From Flavobacterium sp. (GTDB lineage Bacteria; Bacteroidota; Bacteroidia; Flavobacteriales; Flavobacteriaceae), in the NCBI GenBank assembly GCA_017984035.1, contig JAGOAF010000002.1, positions 7,940-71,939 on the forward strand: a stretch of DNA of 64,000 bases, given 5' to 3'. The translations under genes were made by a program, and so were the position numbers. This document shows positions 1-7,955 of the stretch, piece after piece (position 1 is the stretch's first letter; every line of letters starts with the position of its first letter). The notes under the pieces were generated by a model. The model did no database searches and was not told where the DNA came from. It worked only from the letters and a program-made list of their open reading frames with translations.

Positions 1-342
1 GAACTCTTTATAACAGAACACGAGAAATCGCAATTAGAAATTGTTTCGACTGATTGGCGCCCAATGGCAGAAATTGTCTATACGAAAGTAAAAGGTGTCC
101 AAAAAGACAATCAAACGATCGACATGGAGCAATTTATAGCTGTAAAAGGGATTAAAGCGATTGGCAATCAGTTGACAACTGATAAGCTAAAACAAGTTAA
201 TTTACTAGAATCATTGCCTTTTGAAGAACCGGAAGAAGAAGTAGAAGTAGAAGAACCTACAACTAACGCTGAAGAAAGTGAGTTGGATGATATTCCAACT
301 GACACGGATGATGACGGTCAAATTACTTTAAGTTTAGAATAA
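1..342 (+). CDS. parC: DNA gyrase/topoisomerase IV subunit A, C-terminal fragment (5' end outside window)
   Basis: The frame is open from base 1, so only the last 113 residues are visible. They hold the end of the beta-pinwheel DNA-wrapping domain (TDWRPMAEIVYTK, then FIAVKGIKAIGNQL) followed by an acidic tail rich in Glu, Asp and Thr that ends in ITLSLE. In type II topoisomerases the A subunit cleaves and rejoins DNA, and this C-terminal part sets substrate preference (decatenation or supercoiling). Assignment to ParC rather than GyrA is inferred from resemblance to Flavobacterium ParC-type tails; the catalytic tyrosine region lies outside the window. The gene ends at a strong bidirectional terminator. 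Confidence 0.72.
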   Translation, partial: ELFITEHEKSQLEIVSTDWRPMAEIVYTKVKGVQKDNQTIDMEQFIAVKGIKAIGNQLTTDKLKQVNLLESLPFEEPEEEVEVEEPTTNAEESELDDIPTDTDDDGQITLSLE

Positions 343-371
343 AAAAAAGCTCCTGAAAAGGAGCTTTTTTT
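341..371. terminator. Bidirectional intrinsic terminator between parC and terC
   Basis: Stem AAAGCTCC / GGAGCTTT with loop TGAAAA, flanked by an A tract on the left and a T tract on the right, so it can end transcription from both convergent genes. Confidence 0.9.
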
Positions 372-386
372 ATGTTTATATAGAAA

Positions 387-1154
387 TTATTTCTTCTTGA
401 TTTTCATGTTGATCATTTCTACTACCAACGAAAAGGTGATGGCAAAATACAAATAGCCTTTTGGTAGTGGTGTTACATGGCTACCAAAAATTAAGGCATT
501 AGATAAATGCGCACTTTCTGTCAATAACATCATTCCGATTAGTATTAAGAACGCCAAACCTAAAATTTGAATCGATGGATGGTTATTTACAAAATTGCCA
601 ACCGGTACTGCAAATTGCATCATAATAAAAACCGAAATAATTACGGCCGTAATCATAATATAAATAGCGCCTTCAACGCCATTAGTCATACCAACCGCAG
701 TTAAGATACTATCAAAAGAGAAAACCAAATCAATCATTATGATCTGTAAAATCACATTTTGAAACGATTTAGTCGCTGCCTCTTTCATTTCTTTTTCTTC
801 ATGTCCTTTTTCGTCTACTTTTTCACGTATTTCATTCGTGCTTTTGTAAATTAAGAACAAACCACCTAAAAGTAAAATAATACTTTGACCAGTAATTCCT
901 GCAGAGAACCAACTTAAATCGATATGAAACCACGGTTCTTTCATTTGGATTAACAAATTGATTCCAAACAAAAGTGCAATACGCATAAACATGGCCAAGA
1001 ACATACCTAGCTTAGTCGCTTTTTTGCGTTTTTCAGCAGGTAATTTACCAGTGGCAATGGAAATAAAAATAATATTGTCTATTCCTAATACAATTTCTAA
1101 GAACGTTAAGGTTAAAAGCGCAATCCAAGCGTCTGGATTTAAAAATACTTCCAT
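387..1154 (-). CDS. TerC family integral membrane protein
   Basis: 255 residues, almost all in hydrophobic membrane segments. The two family signatures are visible: EIVLGIDN at residues 20-27 and DLVFSFDS at 142-149, each with acidic residues inside the membrane. TerC/Alx/YkoY proteins are implicated in tellurite resistance and, in better studied members, in Mn2+ export and metalation of exported proteins; which applies here cannot be read from sequence. A charged Lys/Glu-rich loop (about 105-130) separates the two halves. It is the last gene of the operon starting at 4660, 22 nt after the small lipoprotein gene. The ZIP transporter in the same operon makes a metal-homeostasis role plausible. 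Confidence 0.88.
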   Translation of the reverse strand: MEVFLNPDAWIALLTLTFLEIVLGIDNIIFISIATGKLPAEKRKKATKLGMFLAMFMRIALLFGINLLIQMKEPWFHIDLSWFSAGITGQSIILLLGGLFLIYKSTNEIREKVDEKGHEEKEMKEAATKSFQNVILQIIMIDLVFSFDSILTAVGMTNGVEGAIYIMITAVIISVFIMMQFAVPVGNFVNNHPSIQILGLAFLILIGMMLLTESAHLSNALIFGSHVTPLPKGYLYFAITFSLVVEMINMKIKKK

Positions 1155-1176
1155 TTTAGTGATTTAAGTGTTATGA

Positions 1177-1563
1177 TTATTTAGTGTTGATTTCGCCAAT
1201 TTTAGTTACAGTTCCTCGCTGTTTACTATCTATCCCCACCATTCCGAATTCAAAAGTATAGGAATTTTTTGAAGTGGTCAAAATCTTCATGCTAATTGCA
1301 CTTTTTTCTTGGTTGGTTTTCGGATGTTTCTTTTGGATTACATATTCGCAATCGCTAATCCAACGTACAGTTGCAGTATCTGTTTTTCCTTCAAATGTTT
1401 CCACTTCAATACTGTCATTGCGTTCAAAAAAAGTTATTTTTTTGACACCATCTATTTCATGTTCAAATTTGAATTTTCCGGTTTTGAAGTCTTTGCAATT
1501 GTGTTCGGTGGTATAGCAAGAAGCTAATAATAGCAAACAAAGTAATGCGATTGAGTTTTTCAT
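1177..1563 (-). CDS. Small outer-surface or periplasmic lipoprotein, function unknown
   Basis: 128 residues beginning with a lipoprotein signal peptide whose lipobox is LLAS-C, with Cys16 the expected lipidated residue. The mature part is beta-rich and charged, without a motif I can assign. The start codon abuts the stop of the upstream pentapeptide gene with no gap, and terC follows 22 nt later, so it is translated as part of the envelope operon. From memory, homologues in Flavobacterium are sometimes labelled DNA topoisomerase IV, apparently because of the neighbouring parC; nothing in this sequence supports topoisomerase activity. Confidence 0.75.
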   Translation of the reverse strand: MKNSIALLCLLLLASCYTTEHNCKDFKTGKFKFEHEIDGVKKITFFERNDSIEVETFEGKTDTATVRWISDCEYVIQKKHPKTNQEKSAISMKILTTSKNSYTFEFGMVGIDSKQRGTVTKIGEINTK

Positions 1564-2136
1564 TTAATCTATTTTTATATCGTATTTGTCCAAAAGTCCT
1601 ACAATACCTTGAGCTGAAAATTTTGCTTTTTTCATTGGGTTGTATTCAGGATCAATCTTGTAATTATAAGCAGTTCTAAAGTCGGCCCCAGCTAATTGAG
1701 TATCATTAAAAATAGCGTTGTCTAGGTTGCAATTGTCAAAAACCGTGTTATTTAATTGGGTGCCAATGAAACCTGTCTCTTTCATAGAACATGAAGTAAA
1801 ATTGGTTTTTGGCATTTTTTTATTGGCAAACGAAGCATAATCCAAAGTACAGTCTTGAAAACTCACTTGAAATAAAAAATCAGTACATGCATTAAAATGT
1901 ATGCCTAATAATTTACAATTTTTGAAATGAACGGTTTTTAGACTTGTTCCCACAAAACTGACCATGGATAAGTTGCAGTTAATGAATTCGCAATCCATAA
2001 AGGTATTGTTACTTAAATCCGAATTAGAAAAATCACAGTTTTTGAAAATACAATCTTCAAATTCCCGGTGATTGATTCGGCCATTGATGGTGACTACTTT
2101 TTCAAAAGTTTTTTGGATGTTAATCAGGTTTTCCAT
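1564..2136 (-). CDS. Pentapeptide-repeat protein
   Basis: 190 residues. From about residue 20 to 160 the chain is built of A(D/N)LXX-like pentapeptides of the variant rich in Cys, Asn and Phe (CIFKNCDFSNSDLSNNTF is typical), predicted to fold as a right-handed quadrilateral beta-helix. Some family members bind gyrase as DNA mimics, but most have no known role and this one cannot be placed. The frame is open a further 23 codons upstream; I choose the ATG at 2136 because it forms a TAATG stop-start overlap with the preceding DUF6095 gene and begins directly with MENLINIQKTF. Co-operonic with murQ and the lipoprotein gene. Confidence 0.82.
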   Translation of the reverse strand: MENLINIQKTFEKVVTINGRINHREFEDCIFKNCDFSNSDLSNNTFMDCEFINCNLSMVSFVGTSLKTVHFKNCKLLGIHFNACTDFLFQVSFQDCTLDYASFANKKMPKTNFTSCSMKETGFIGTQLNNTVFDNCNLDNAIFNDTQLAGADFRTAYNYKIDPEYNPMKKAKFSAQGIVGLLDKYDIKID

Positions 2137-2357
2137 TAGTCGTTGAATAAACTTTTCATAATCGTTTTTAATCCAACAAAAAGGCAATATACTCCAAAAA
2201 CACATAAGCTAATCCCAATGGCTAATACCAAATAATGCCAATTGTTTCCTTGATTCATAAACGCATTATGAATCACAGCAGGTCCAATGAATAATAAAGG
2301 TAAAGCTCCTGATAGGTATTTAAAGGCTTTCGCCAAAAGGTCTTTGTTAGTTGCCAT
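2136..2357 (-). CDS. DUF6095 family small membrane protein
   Basis: 73 residues with two hydrophobic segments (about 13-33 and 40-64), the second running directly into a short basic C-terminus. It resembles the DUF6095 family found in Flavobacteriia; no function is known. Both ends use 1-nt TAATG overlaps, with murQ upstream and the pentapeptide-repeat gene downstream, implying translational coupling inside the operon. The conserved position next to murQ hints at a cell-envelope role, but that is inference. Confidence 0.72.
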   Translation of the reverse strand: MATNKDLLAKAFKYLSGALPLLFIGPAVIHNAFMNQGNNWHYLVLAIGISLCVFGVYCLFVGLKTIMKSLFND

Positions 2358-3181
2358 TACTTTAGATTTTGTGTATTGTAATGATCTACTGCTTTACGAA
2401 CGCTTCCGAATTGACTCAACAATTGACTGCCTTCTTCGTAAGAAACAGGAATTTCGCTTATAATCATCTTCACTCCACGATCGACTAATTTGGCATTGCT
2501 CAATTGCATATCCACCATTTTATTGCCTTTTACTTTTCCGAGCTGAATCATTGTTGCCGTAGAAATCATATTCAATACTAATTTCTGTGCCGTTCCCGCT
2601 TTCATTCGGGAACTTCCCGTAACAAACTCTGGACCAACAATCACTTCGATTGGAAATTGCGCCGTTTGCGAAAGCGGACTTCCGGCATTACATGAAATAC
2701 TTCCAGTAATGATTTTGTTTTCATTACAGGCTTGTAAACCTCCAATAACGTAGGGAGTTGTCCCTGAAGCGGCAATACCGATAACCACATCATTCGCGTT
2801 TATATTCTGTTCTTGTAAATCAATCCAAGCTTGAGTCGCATTGTCTTCTGCATTTTCTACCGCACGACGAATGGCTTTATCACCTCCCGCTATAATTCCG
2901 TTGACCAAGTCAAAAGGAACTCCAAAAGTAGGTGGGCATTCTGAAGCATCTACAATACCTAATCGTCCCGAAGTACCAGCTCCGATATAAAATAACCGGC
3001 CACCTAGTTTCATTTTGGCTACAATTTGACGAACTAAATTTTCAATTTGCGGCAACGCTTTTTCAATAGCATGAGGAACCGTTTTGTCTTCGTTATTGAT
3101 GTTAGTCAATAATTCGGTTACCGACATTTTTTCTAAATGTTCGTATTTTGAGGATTGTTCCGTGGTTTTAGTAAAAGTCAT
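2357..3181 (-). CDS. murQ: N-acetylmuramic acid 6-phosphate etherase
   Basis: 274 residues, a single SIS-fold sugar-phosphate domain. It cleaves the lactyl ether of MurNAc-6-phosphate to GlcNAc-6-phosphate and D-lactate during cytoplasmic peptidoglycan recycling. Visible hallmarks are the phosphate-binding GAGTSGR at 67-73, then IVDASECPPT with the expected catalytic Glu81, and the second conserved acidic site in VENAEDN near Glu112, plus RMKAGTAQK in the C-terminal half. Length is close to the usual 295-300, slightly short. Neither anmK nor a MurNAc phosphotransferase gene lies nearby. The gene follows the ZIP transporter by 46 nt and overlaps DUF6095 by 1 nt. Confidence 0.95.
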   Translation of the reverse strand: MTFTKTTEQSSKYEHLEKMSVTELLTNINNEDKTVPHAIEKALPQIENLVRQIVAKMKLGGRLFYIGAGTSGRLGIVDASECPPTFGVPFDLVNGIIAGGDKAIRRAVENAEDNATQAWIDLQEQNINANDVVIGIAASGTTPYVIGGLQACNENKIITGSISCNAGSPLSQTAQFPIEVIVGPEFVTGSSRMKAGTAQKLVLNMISTATMIQLGKVKGNKMVDMQLSNAKLVDRGVKMIISEIPVSYEEGSQLLSQFGSVRKAVDHYNTQNLK

Positions 3182-3227
3182 TTGGTTTGTTTTTATATGG
3201 GCTTTTAACTTTGAATTACTACTTGTT

Positions 3228-3896
3228 TTATATAAAATACGCTAATGCAAATCCTAATACGATCATCGATATTTTAGCGATATTGAATTTGTGTCCTTCG
3301 CTACTTTCAAAGATGATAGTCGATGAAATGTGAAATAGAATTCCAATAACTACTGCCGTAATTTCGGTATAATACGCACTTAAAAGTGGCAAATAATCCG
3401 AAAGAATTGTTCCTAATGGTGTCATAACAGCAAAAGTTATCATGAATAGAAAAATCGCTTTTTTATCCAAATTAGCATGGATGAAGAATGTAGTTAAAAT
3501 AATCGCAATAGGTAAGTGGTGAATGGCAATTCCGACAGCTAAATCGTGATGGTGACCTACAGGGAAACCTTCGGCTAGCGCATGAATACACAAACTAATA
3601 AACAACAACCAAGGCATGTGTTCCATTTTGGAATGTCCATGAACATGTCCGTGTTCAGCGCCTTGGGAGAAATATTCTAAGATGATTTGGAACAAAATCC
3701 CTACCATAATGAATAATCCAATACGGCCATTTTTACTTTCGTAAATTTCTGGCAGCAAATGAATCACAGTTAAGGACAACAAAAAAGAACCGCTAAAAGC
3801 TAATAGTAATTTGAGTTTTGCTTTGTCTTTAGGTTGGAAAACCAAAGCAAAAACGTAACCTAAGATTACCGAAAGTAAGGGTAAAAGATAATTCAT
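3228..3896 (-). CDS. ZIP family divalent metal transporter
   Basis: 222 residues with about seven or eight membrane segments. The metal-binding helices typical of ZIP proteins are visible: HALAEGFPVG near the middle, closely followed by GIAIHHLPIAI, each providing His and acidic ligands. A His-rich loop (HGHVHGH) around residues 80-90 sits between early helices. Expected to move Zn2+ or a related divalent cation across the inner membrane into the cytoplasm; specificity is not predictable. The start overlaps the stop of the upstream methyltransferase gene in a TAATG arrangement. TerC downstream in the same operon is a second potential metal handler. Confidence 0.9.
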   Translation of the reverse strand: MNYLLPLLSVILGYVFALVFQPKDKAKLKLLLAFSGSFLLSLTVIHLLPEIYESKNGRIGLFIMVGILFQIILEYFSQGAEHGHVHGHSKMEHMPWLLFISLCIHALAEGFPVGHHHDLAVGIAIHHLPIAIILTTFFIHANLDKKAIFLFMITFAVMTPLGTILSDYLPLLSAYYTEITAVVIGILFHISSTIIFESSEGHKFNIAKISMIVLGFALAYFI

Positions 3897-4660
3897 TATT
3901 TAAAAATCATGATTAATCGTTCGCTTTCCGTTTTATGGAATTTTTTCAATTTATAATCCCCAAAGATATCCAATAAATAGATACCTGCTTCTTCCATCAT
4001 CGTTTGGAAATCTTGTAGGGTTAAAGCTTGTACTTTTTCTGTAAAATGGTAGGATTCTCCTTGATCTTCAAACTTAATTTCTTTGTAGATATGTCCGTCT
4101 TTTACATAGCGTTGGATATGAAAATCTATTCCTTCAACGGTTTTAGTTTCTTCAGGAACTAAATTAGCGATGACTTGATTTACGTTCATAAAATCAATGA
4201 CTGCAAATCCGTGTTCAGTTAGGCTTTCTTTGATGGCAATCAATGTTTTTAAATTGTCGGCATCATTTTCAAAATAGCCAAAACTGGTAAATAAATTGAA
4301 AATAGAGTCAAATTGATCATCGAATTTTTCGCGCATATCATGCACCTGAAACTGCAAACTGCTATTGCTATTTTTACTGGCTTCGGCGATGCTATTTTCA
4401 GACAAATCAGCACCAATTACATTAAACCCCAATTGATTCAAGTAAATCGCATGTCGCCCTTTTCCACAAGCTAAGTCCAAGACTTTGGCTTTCTCAGGAA
4501 GATTGAGGTAATGCGTCAAATTATCCATGAAAATTTGTGCTTCACGGTAATTGCGTTCTTTGTATAAAATATGGTAATAGGGTGTATCAAACCAGGAAGC
4601 AAACCAGTTTTGAGTAGGCTTTTGAGTAGCTGATGTAGCTGGTTTAGAATCTTCAGACAT
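3896..4660 (-). CDS. Class I SAM-dependent methyltransferase
   Basis: 254 residues. After a Ser/Thr/Pro-rich N-terminus the Rossmann-type methyltransferase motif I appears as VLDLACGKGRH (60-70), followed by the acidic end of beta-2 in GADLSENS and the motif II region VIDFMNV. Closest general class is the small-molecule/ubiquinone-type fold (Methyltransf_25 or _11); the substrate cannot be inferred. It is the first gene of the envelope operon 4660-387 and overlaps the ZIP transporter by 1 nt. Confidence 0.85.
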   Translation of the reverse strand: MSEDSKPATSATQKPTQNWFASWFDTPYYHILYKERNYREAQIFMDNLTHYLNLPEKAKVLDLACGKGRHAIYLNQLGFNVIGADLSENSIAEASKNSNSSLQFQVHDMREKFDDQFDSIFNLFTSFGYFENDADNLKTLIAIKESLTEHGFAVIDFMNVNQVIANLVPEETKTVEGIDFHIQRYVKDGHIYKEIKFEDQGESYHFTEKVQALTLQDFQTMMEEAGIYLLDIFGDYKLKKFHKTESERLIMIFK

Positions 4661-4699
4661 TTATTCTTTTTCTATTAATTCAAGTCAGCAAATTTAGTG

Positions 4700-4707
4700 T
4701 ATTTTTG
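4700..4707 (+). promoter_or_regulatory. Promoter -7 box for the THUMP methyltransferase gene
   Basis: TATTTTTG, a full match to the Bacteroidota -7 consensus TAnnTTTG, about 100 nt before the start codon at 4810. No clear -33 element was identified. Confidence 0.5.
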
Positions 4708-4809
4708 CACAAAATAATCCTATTATTTGGATTCAAAATCCGTAAAATGGGTTTTTTAGGTACTGCTACAACCAAAATAAAGCAAAAGCAGTTGAATTGA
4801 TTAGAAAAA

Positions 4810-5979
4810 ATGGAAGAAAATTTTAAAATGATTGCCAAAACCTTTTTTGGTTTTGAAGAAATATTAGCCAAAGAATTAAGAGATCTAGGCGCACAAGATG
4901 TTGAGCAAGGAATTCGAATGGTCAGTTTTAAAGGTGACAAAGGATTTATGTACAAAGCGAATTTGTCGTTGCGTACAGCTTTAAAAATTTTGAAACCGAT
5001 TTATACTTTTAGAGCCAATAATGAAAATGCTTTGTATAAAGGAATTTCAGGTATTAACTGGTCGAAGTATTTGAATGCCAATCAAACTTTTGTGATTGAT
5101 GCTACAGTTCATTCGGATCATTTTAATCATTCTGAATTTGTTTCTCAAAAATGTAAGGATGCTATTGTGGATCAATTCCGCGAACGAACAGGACAACGTC
5201 CAAGTATCGATAAGGCGTACCCTGATTTACGCATCAACATTCACATTGGTAAAGACCAAGTTTCGGTTGCTTTAGATACCTCAGGAAATTCATTGCACCA
5301 ACGTGGGTACAGAACTGCTACCAATATTGCTCCTATTAACGAAGTTCTGGCAGCTGGAATTTTATTGCTTTCAGGTTGGGAAGGACAAAGTGATTTCTTA
5401 GATCCTATGTGTGGTTCTGGAACTTTTTTGGCAGAAGCCGCTATGATAGCTTGTGCTATTCCAGCCAATATCAATCGTAAAGAATTTGCTTTCGAAAAAT
5501 GGAACGATTGGGACAATGATTTATTTGACCAAATTGTCAACAGTTTAATGAAAAAAGTAAAAGAATTTCATTACACAATAAAAGGATACGATAAAGCGCC
5601 AAGTGCGGTGAGTAAAGCCAAAGACAATATTCGTAATGCTAATTTGGAAGATTATGTAACCATTGCCGAAGACAACTTTTTTGATACCGAGAAGCAATCA
5701 CAAGGAAAATTACACATGGTTTTCAATCCACCGTATGACGAACGATTGGACATTCATATGGAGGAGTTTTATAAGAATATTGGCGATACATTGAAAAAAG
5801 GGTATCCAGGAACGAATGCTTGGTTTATTACAGCCAATTTAGAAGCCTTGAAGTTTGTAGGATTGAAACCGTCTCGCAAAATCAAATTATTTAATGCGAG
5901 TTTAGAAGCCCGATTGGTAAAATACGAAATGTATGAAGGCAGTAAACGTACTAAGTTTCAAGTAGCCGATAAAGATTAA
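4810..5979 (+). CDS. THUMP domain class I 23S rRNA-type methyltransferase (RlmL-like)
   Basis: 389 residues. N-terminal ferredoxin-like/THUMP region (about 1-160) binds RNA; the C-terminal Rossmann methyltransferase domain carries DPMCGSGTFLAEAA starting at Asp198 and the N6/N2-type catalytic motif NPPYDERL at Asn306. The family (RlmL/YcbY N-terminal half, UPF0020) methylates guanine N2 in 23S rRNA (G2445 in E. coli). E. coli RlmKL is a fusion with a second methyltransferase; this protein is the unfused RlmL-like form. Start at 4810 gives MEENFKMIAKTFFGFE, which fits the expected N-terminus. Confidence 0.9.
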   Translation: MEENFKMIAKTFFGFEEILAKELRDLGAQDVEQGIRMVSFKGDKGFMYKANLSLRTALKILKPIYTFRANNENALYKGISGINWSKYLNANQTFVIDATVHSDHFNHSEFVSQKCKDAIVDQFRERTGQRPSIDKAYPDLRINIHIGKDQVSVALDTSGNSLHQRGYRTATNIAPINEVLAAGILLLSGWEGQSDFLDPMCGSGTFLAEAAMIACAIPANINRKEFAFEKWNDWDNDLFDQIVNSLMKKVKEFHYTIKGYDKAPSAVSKAKDNIRNANLEDYVTIAEDNFFDTEKQSQGKLHMVFNPPYDERLDIHMEEFYKNIGDTLKKGYPGTNAWFITANLEALKFVGLKPSRKIKLFNASLEARLVKYEMYEGSKRTKFQVADKD

Positions 5980-5990
5980 AACATTGAACT

Positions 5991-6224
5991 ATGACTAAAT
6001 TACAATTAAGAGCTTTTTTATATCAGTTGGGTAGTTTTGCTATCTTGTTTATTTCATTTCGCTATTTGATTTTCAAATACACTAATTTGACCGGTTTGTT
6101 TATTCCATTCACGGCTTTTGTAGTTGGAACCATTTTGTCACCTAAATTCCAAGCAGTGAAAACTAGGGATGGTGAAAAATTATTTATGTCTTGGCTTTTT
6201 GTTAAAGGAATTAAAGAATTGTAA
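5991..6224 (+). CDS. Small membrane protein, function unknown
   Basis: 77 residues starting 11 nt after the THUMP methyltransferase stop, so probably co-transcribed. Two hydrophobic stretches (about 12-30 and 33-50) suggest two membrane helices, followed by a basic cytoplasmic-type tail. I do not recognise a family. Codon use looks like its neighbours and the spacing supports a real gene. Confidence 0.65.
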   Translation: MTKLQLRAFLYQLGSFAILFISFRYLIFKYTNLTGLFIPFTAFVVGTILSPKFQAVKTRDGEKLFMSWLFVKGIKEL

Positions 6225-6268
6225 AGAATTTGCTTTCGCAAGGGATCAATTCATAACAAGTCATATTG

Positions 6269-6682
6269 ATGGGTAAAAAGAATAAAACTAAAGTAACTGA
6301 AATTCAGGTATCCGATTTTATTAATTCATTTGTTGATGATATACAAAAGCGAGAAGATAGTTTGCAACTGATTGAGTTAATGAAAAAATGGTCAGGTTTT
6401 GAACCAAAAATGTGGGGTCCCACAATTATTGGTTTTGGAAGTTATCATTATAAATATGCAAGTGGCCATGAGGGCGATTGTTTGCTTATCGGATTTTCGC
6501 CAAGAAAAAAAGCTTTTTCTCTTTATGTTTACACCCCACAACAAAATAATACTGAGCTGTTAAATAAACTAGGTAAATTTAAGATGGGTAAAGCCTGTAT
6601 TTATATTAATAAATTACTCGATGTTGATTTAGATGTGTTAGAAGTTCTATGTAAATCTACTATCCACTTTTATAGAAGTTAA
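6269..6682 (+). CDS. DUF1801 (YdhG-like) domain protein
   Basis: 137 residues. The pattern PKMWGPTIIGFGSYHYKY followed by GFSPRKKAFSLYVY and a C-terminal LLNKLGKFKMGKACIYINKL is characteristic of DUF1801, a small beta-rich domain also called YdhG. Biochemical function is unknown. A TTG lies immediately upstream of the ATG at 6269, which I prefer. The 3' end converges with the DUF6048 gene with only 14 nt between stops and no visible terminator. Confidence 0.82.
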   Translation: MGKKNKTKVTEIQVSDFINSFVDDIQKREDSLQLIELMKKWSGFEPKMWGPTIIGFGSYHYKYASGHEGDCLLIGFSPRKKAFSLYVYTPQQNNTELLNKLGKFKMGKACIYINKLLDVDLDVLEVLCKSTIHFYRS

Positions 6683-6696
6683 ATGATTGAAATTAA

Positions 6697-7443
6697 TTAT
6701 TTTACAACCACTTTCTTCTTATAAAGTGGAATTAAATAACTTACACTGTAGTTAACACCAATTCCGAAATTTCCATTGTAGGTCCTGTGGTAACCTGGAA
6801 TATATAAATTATCAAAACCATTTGGTTTTTTGTTGGTAACCAAAGTTTTTAATTGGACACTAAATCCAACAAAGACATTGTTGAACATTTTAGCTTTTAA
6901 ACCTGTAACCACTTCGATCCAGCTAGCACTCAATCCGTTGAATTGTTCACTAGCAGTAACGGCGGGTAATTCTCCCCAATACGGATGTGCATTGTAGATT
7001 TTATAACTGTTTAATTCTTGGCTAAAGCTACTCAAACCATAACGTAAACCTACCGATATGATATTTTCCATATCCAACCAATTCTCATACATATTGTAAT
7101 CGAAACCTACTTTTAAGTACGTTCCTTTGCTGTTTGAGGTCAATCGGTCGTCTAGGGTGGTTTTATTTTCATTTCCGATTTCAGCGGCTAAATAGTACTT
7201 TTTACTCCATCTAAAATCTCCTGTAAGCTCAATTCCCTTGTAGTTTTTGTCGTAAAAACCGCGACTTAACTTGAATAAATCGACACCTACTCGAAGTCCA
7301 TAGCGGTCTTTTTTTACAGGAATACTATCTGGAACTTGCTCCAAATTGGATTTTACAGCAGTTTCTTCTTGGGCATGTGCCAATGTGAACATCAGCAAAA
7401 AACATAGACTAGAAGAAAAGTTTAAGATGTGTTTCATTTTCAT
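6697..7443 (-). CDS. DUF6048 family exported protein
   Basis: 248 residues with an N-terminal signal peptide ending near AHAQ. The mature chain is full of alternating aromatic/polar strands (YLKVGFDYN, GLRYGLSSF, VFVGFSVQLK) and reads like an outer-membrane beta-barrel. It matches the DUF6048 family of Bacteroidota as I remember it. Its start overlaps the end of the DUF6452 lipoprotein gene by 35 nt, and both follow rlmD, a linkage that appears conserved in this group. The pair may form an outer-membrane lipoprotein/barrel unit; this is inference. Confidence 0.75.
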   Translation of the reverse strand: MKMKHILNFSSSLCFLLMFTLAHAQEETAVKSNLEQVPDSIPVKKDRYGLRVGVDLFKLSRGFYDKNYKGIELTGDFRWSKKYYLAAEIGNENKTTLDDRLTSNSKGTYLKVGFDYNMYENWLDMENIISVGLRYGLSSFSQELNSYKIYNAHPYWGELPAVTASEQFNGLSASWIEVVTGLKAKMFNNVFVGFSVQLKTLVTNKKPNGFDNLYIPGYHRTYNGNFGIGVNYSVSYLIPLYKKKVVVK

Positions 7444-7951
7444 TTTCTATGTTTGTTTTTTCTACTGAAATGTATTGGATCCATTTTGCTGAAGACGATG
7501 GGGTTGCTGTATGAATTATGGGATTACTAGGTTGTAAATCAAAAGTCGTTTTATAACCGCATGCTCTGGATACAAAGGTGTTTTTTCTGGTGTAATTGAT
7601 ACGGATTTTATCTGTAAAAACTACTGCAGCATTTGAGTTACCCGAATTAAATGTAAGATGGTATGTAGTTACATCTTGATCCACTTTTAAAGGAAGAGAA
7701 ATGGTACTTGCATTGGTGACATATTTTGAATCGCCAATTGCTGTAGGGCTAAAAACAATACCTTCCGTCATTCCTTCTCCAACTACTTTCAACTGATTTA
7801 CATTCTTGAGAACGCTAGGGTTGTTGCTATCATAAAAAGTTAGAACCAATCGAGGTGTAGTGATGGTATTCGCATCACAAATATCATCTTTTTCACAACT
7901 GGAGAAAAAGATGGATACGAAGGTCACTAACAGCAGGATTCCATTTTTCAT
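7409..7951 (-). CDS. DUF6452 family lipoprotein
   Basis: 180 residues from the ATG at 7951, which gives a classic lipoprotein signal: hydrophobic core LLLVTFVSIFF and lipobox FSS-C (Cys19) followed by EKDD. The upstream in-frame ATG would place 12 extra residues ahead of the signal and overlap rlmD, so it was not used. The mature part is a beta-sandwich-like domain without a recognisable active site. The gene starts 4 nt after the rlmD stop and overlaps the DUF6048 gene. Confidence 0.75.
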   Translation of the reverse strand: MKNGILLLVTFVSIFFSSCEKDDICDANTITTPRLVLTFYDSNNPSVLKNVNQLKVVGEGMTEGIVFSPTAIGDSKYVTNASTISLPLKVDQDVTTYHLTFNSGNSNAAVVFTDKIRINYTRKNTFVSRACGYKTTFDLQPSNPIIHTATPSSSAKWIQYISVEKTNIENENETHLKLFF

Positions 7952-7955
7952 TTGA

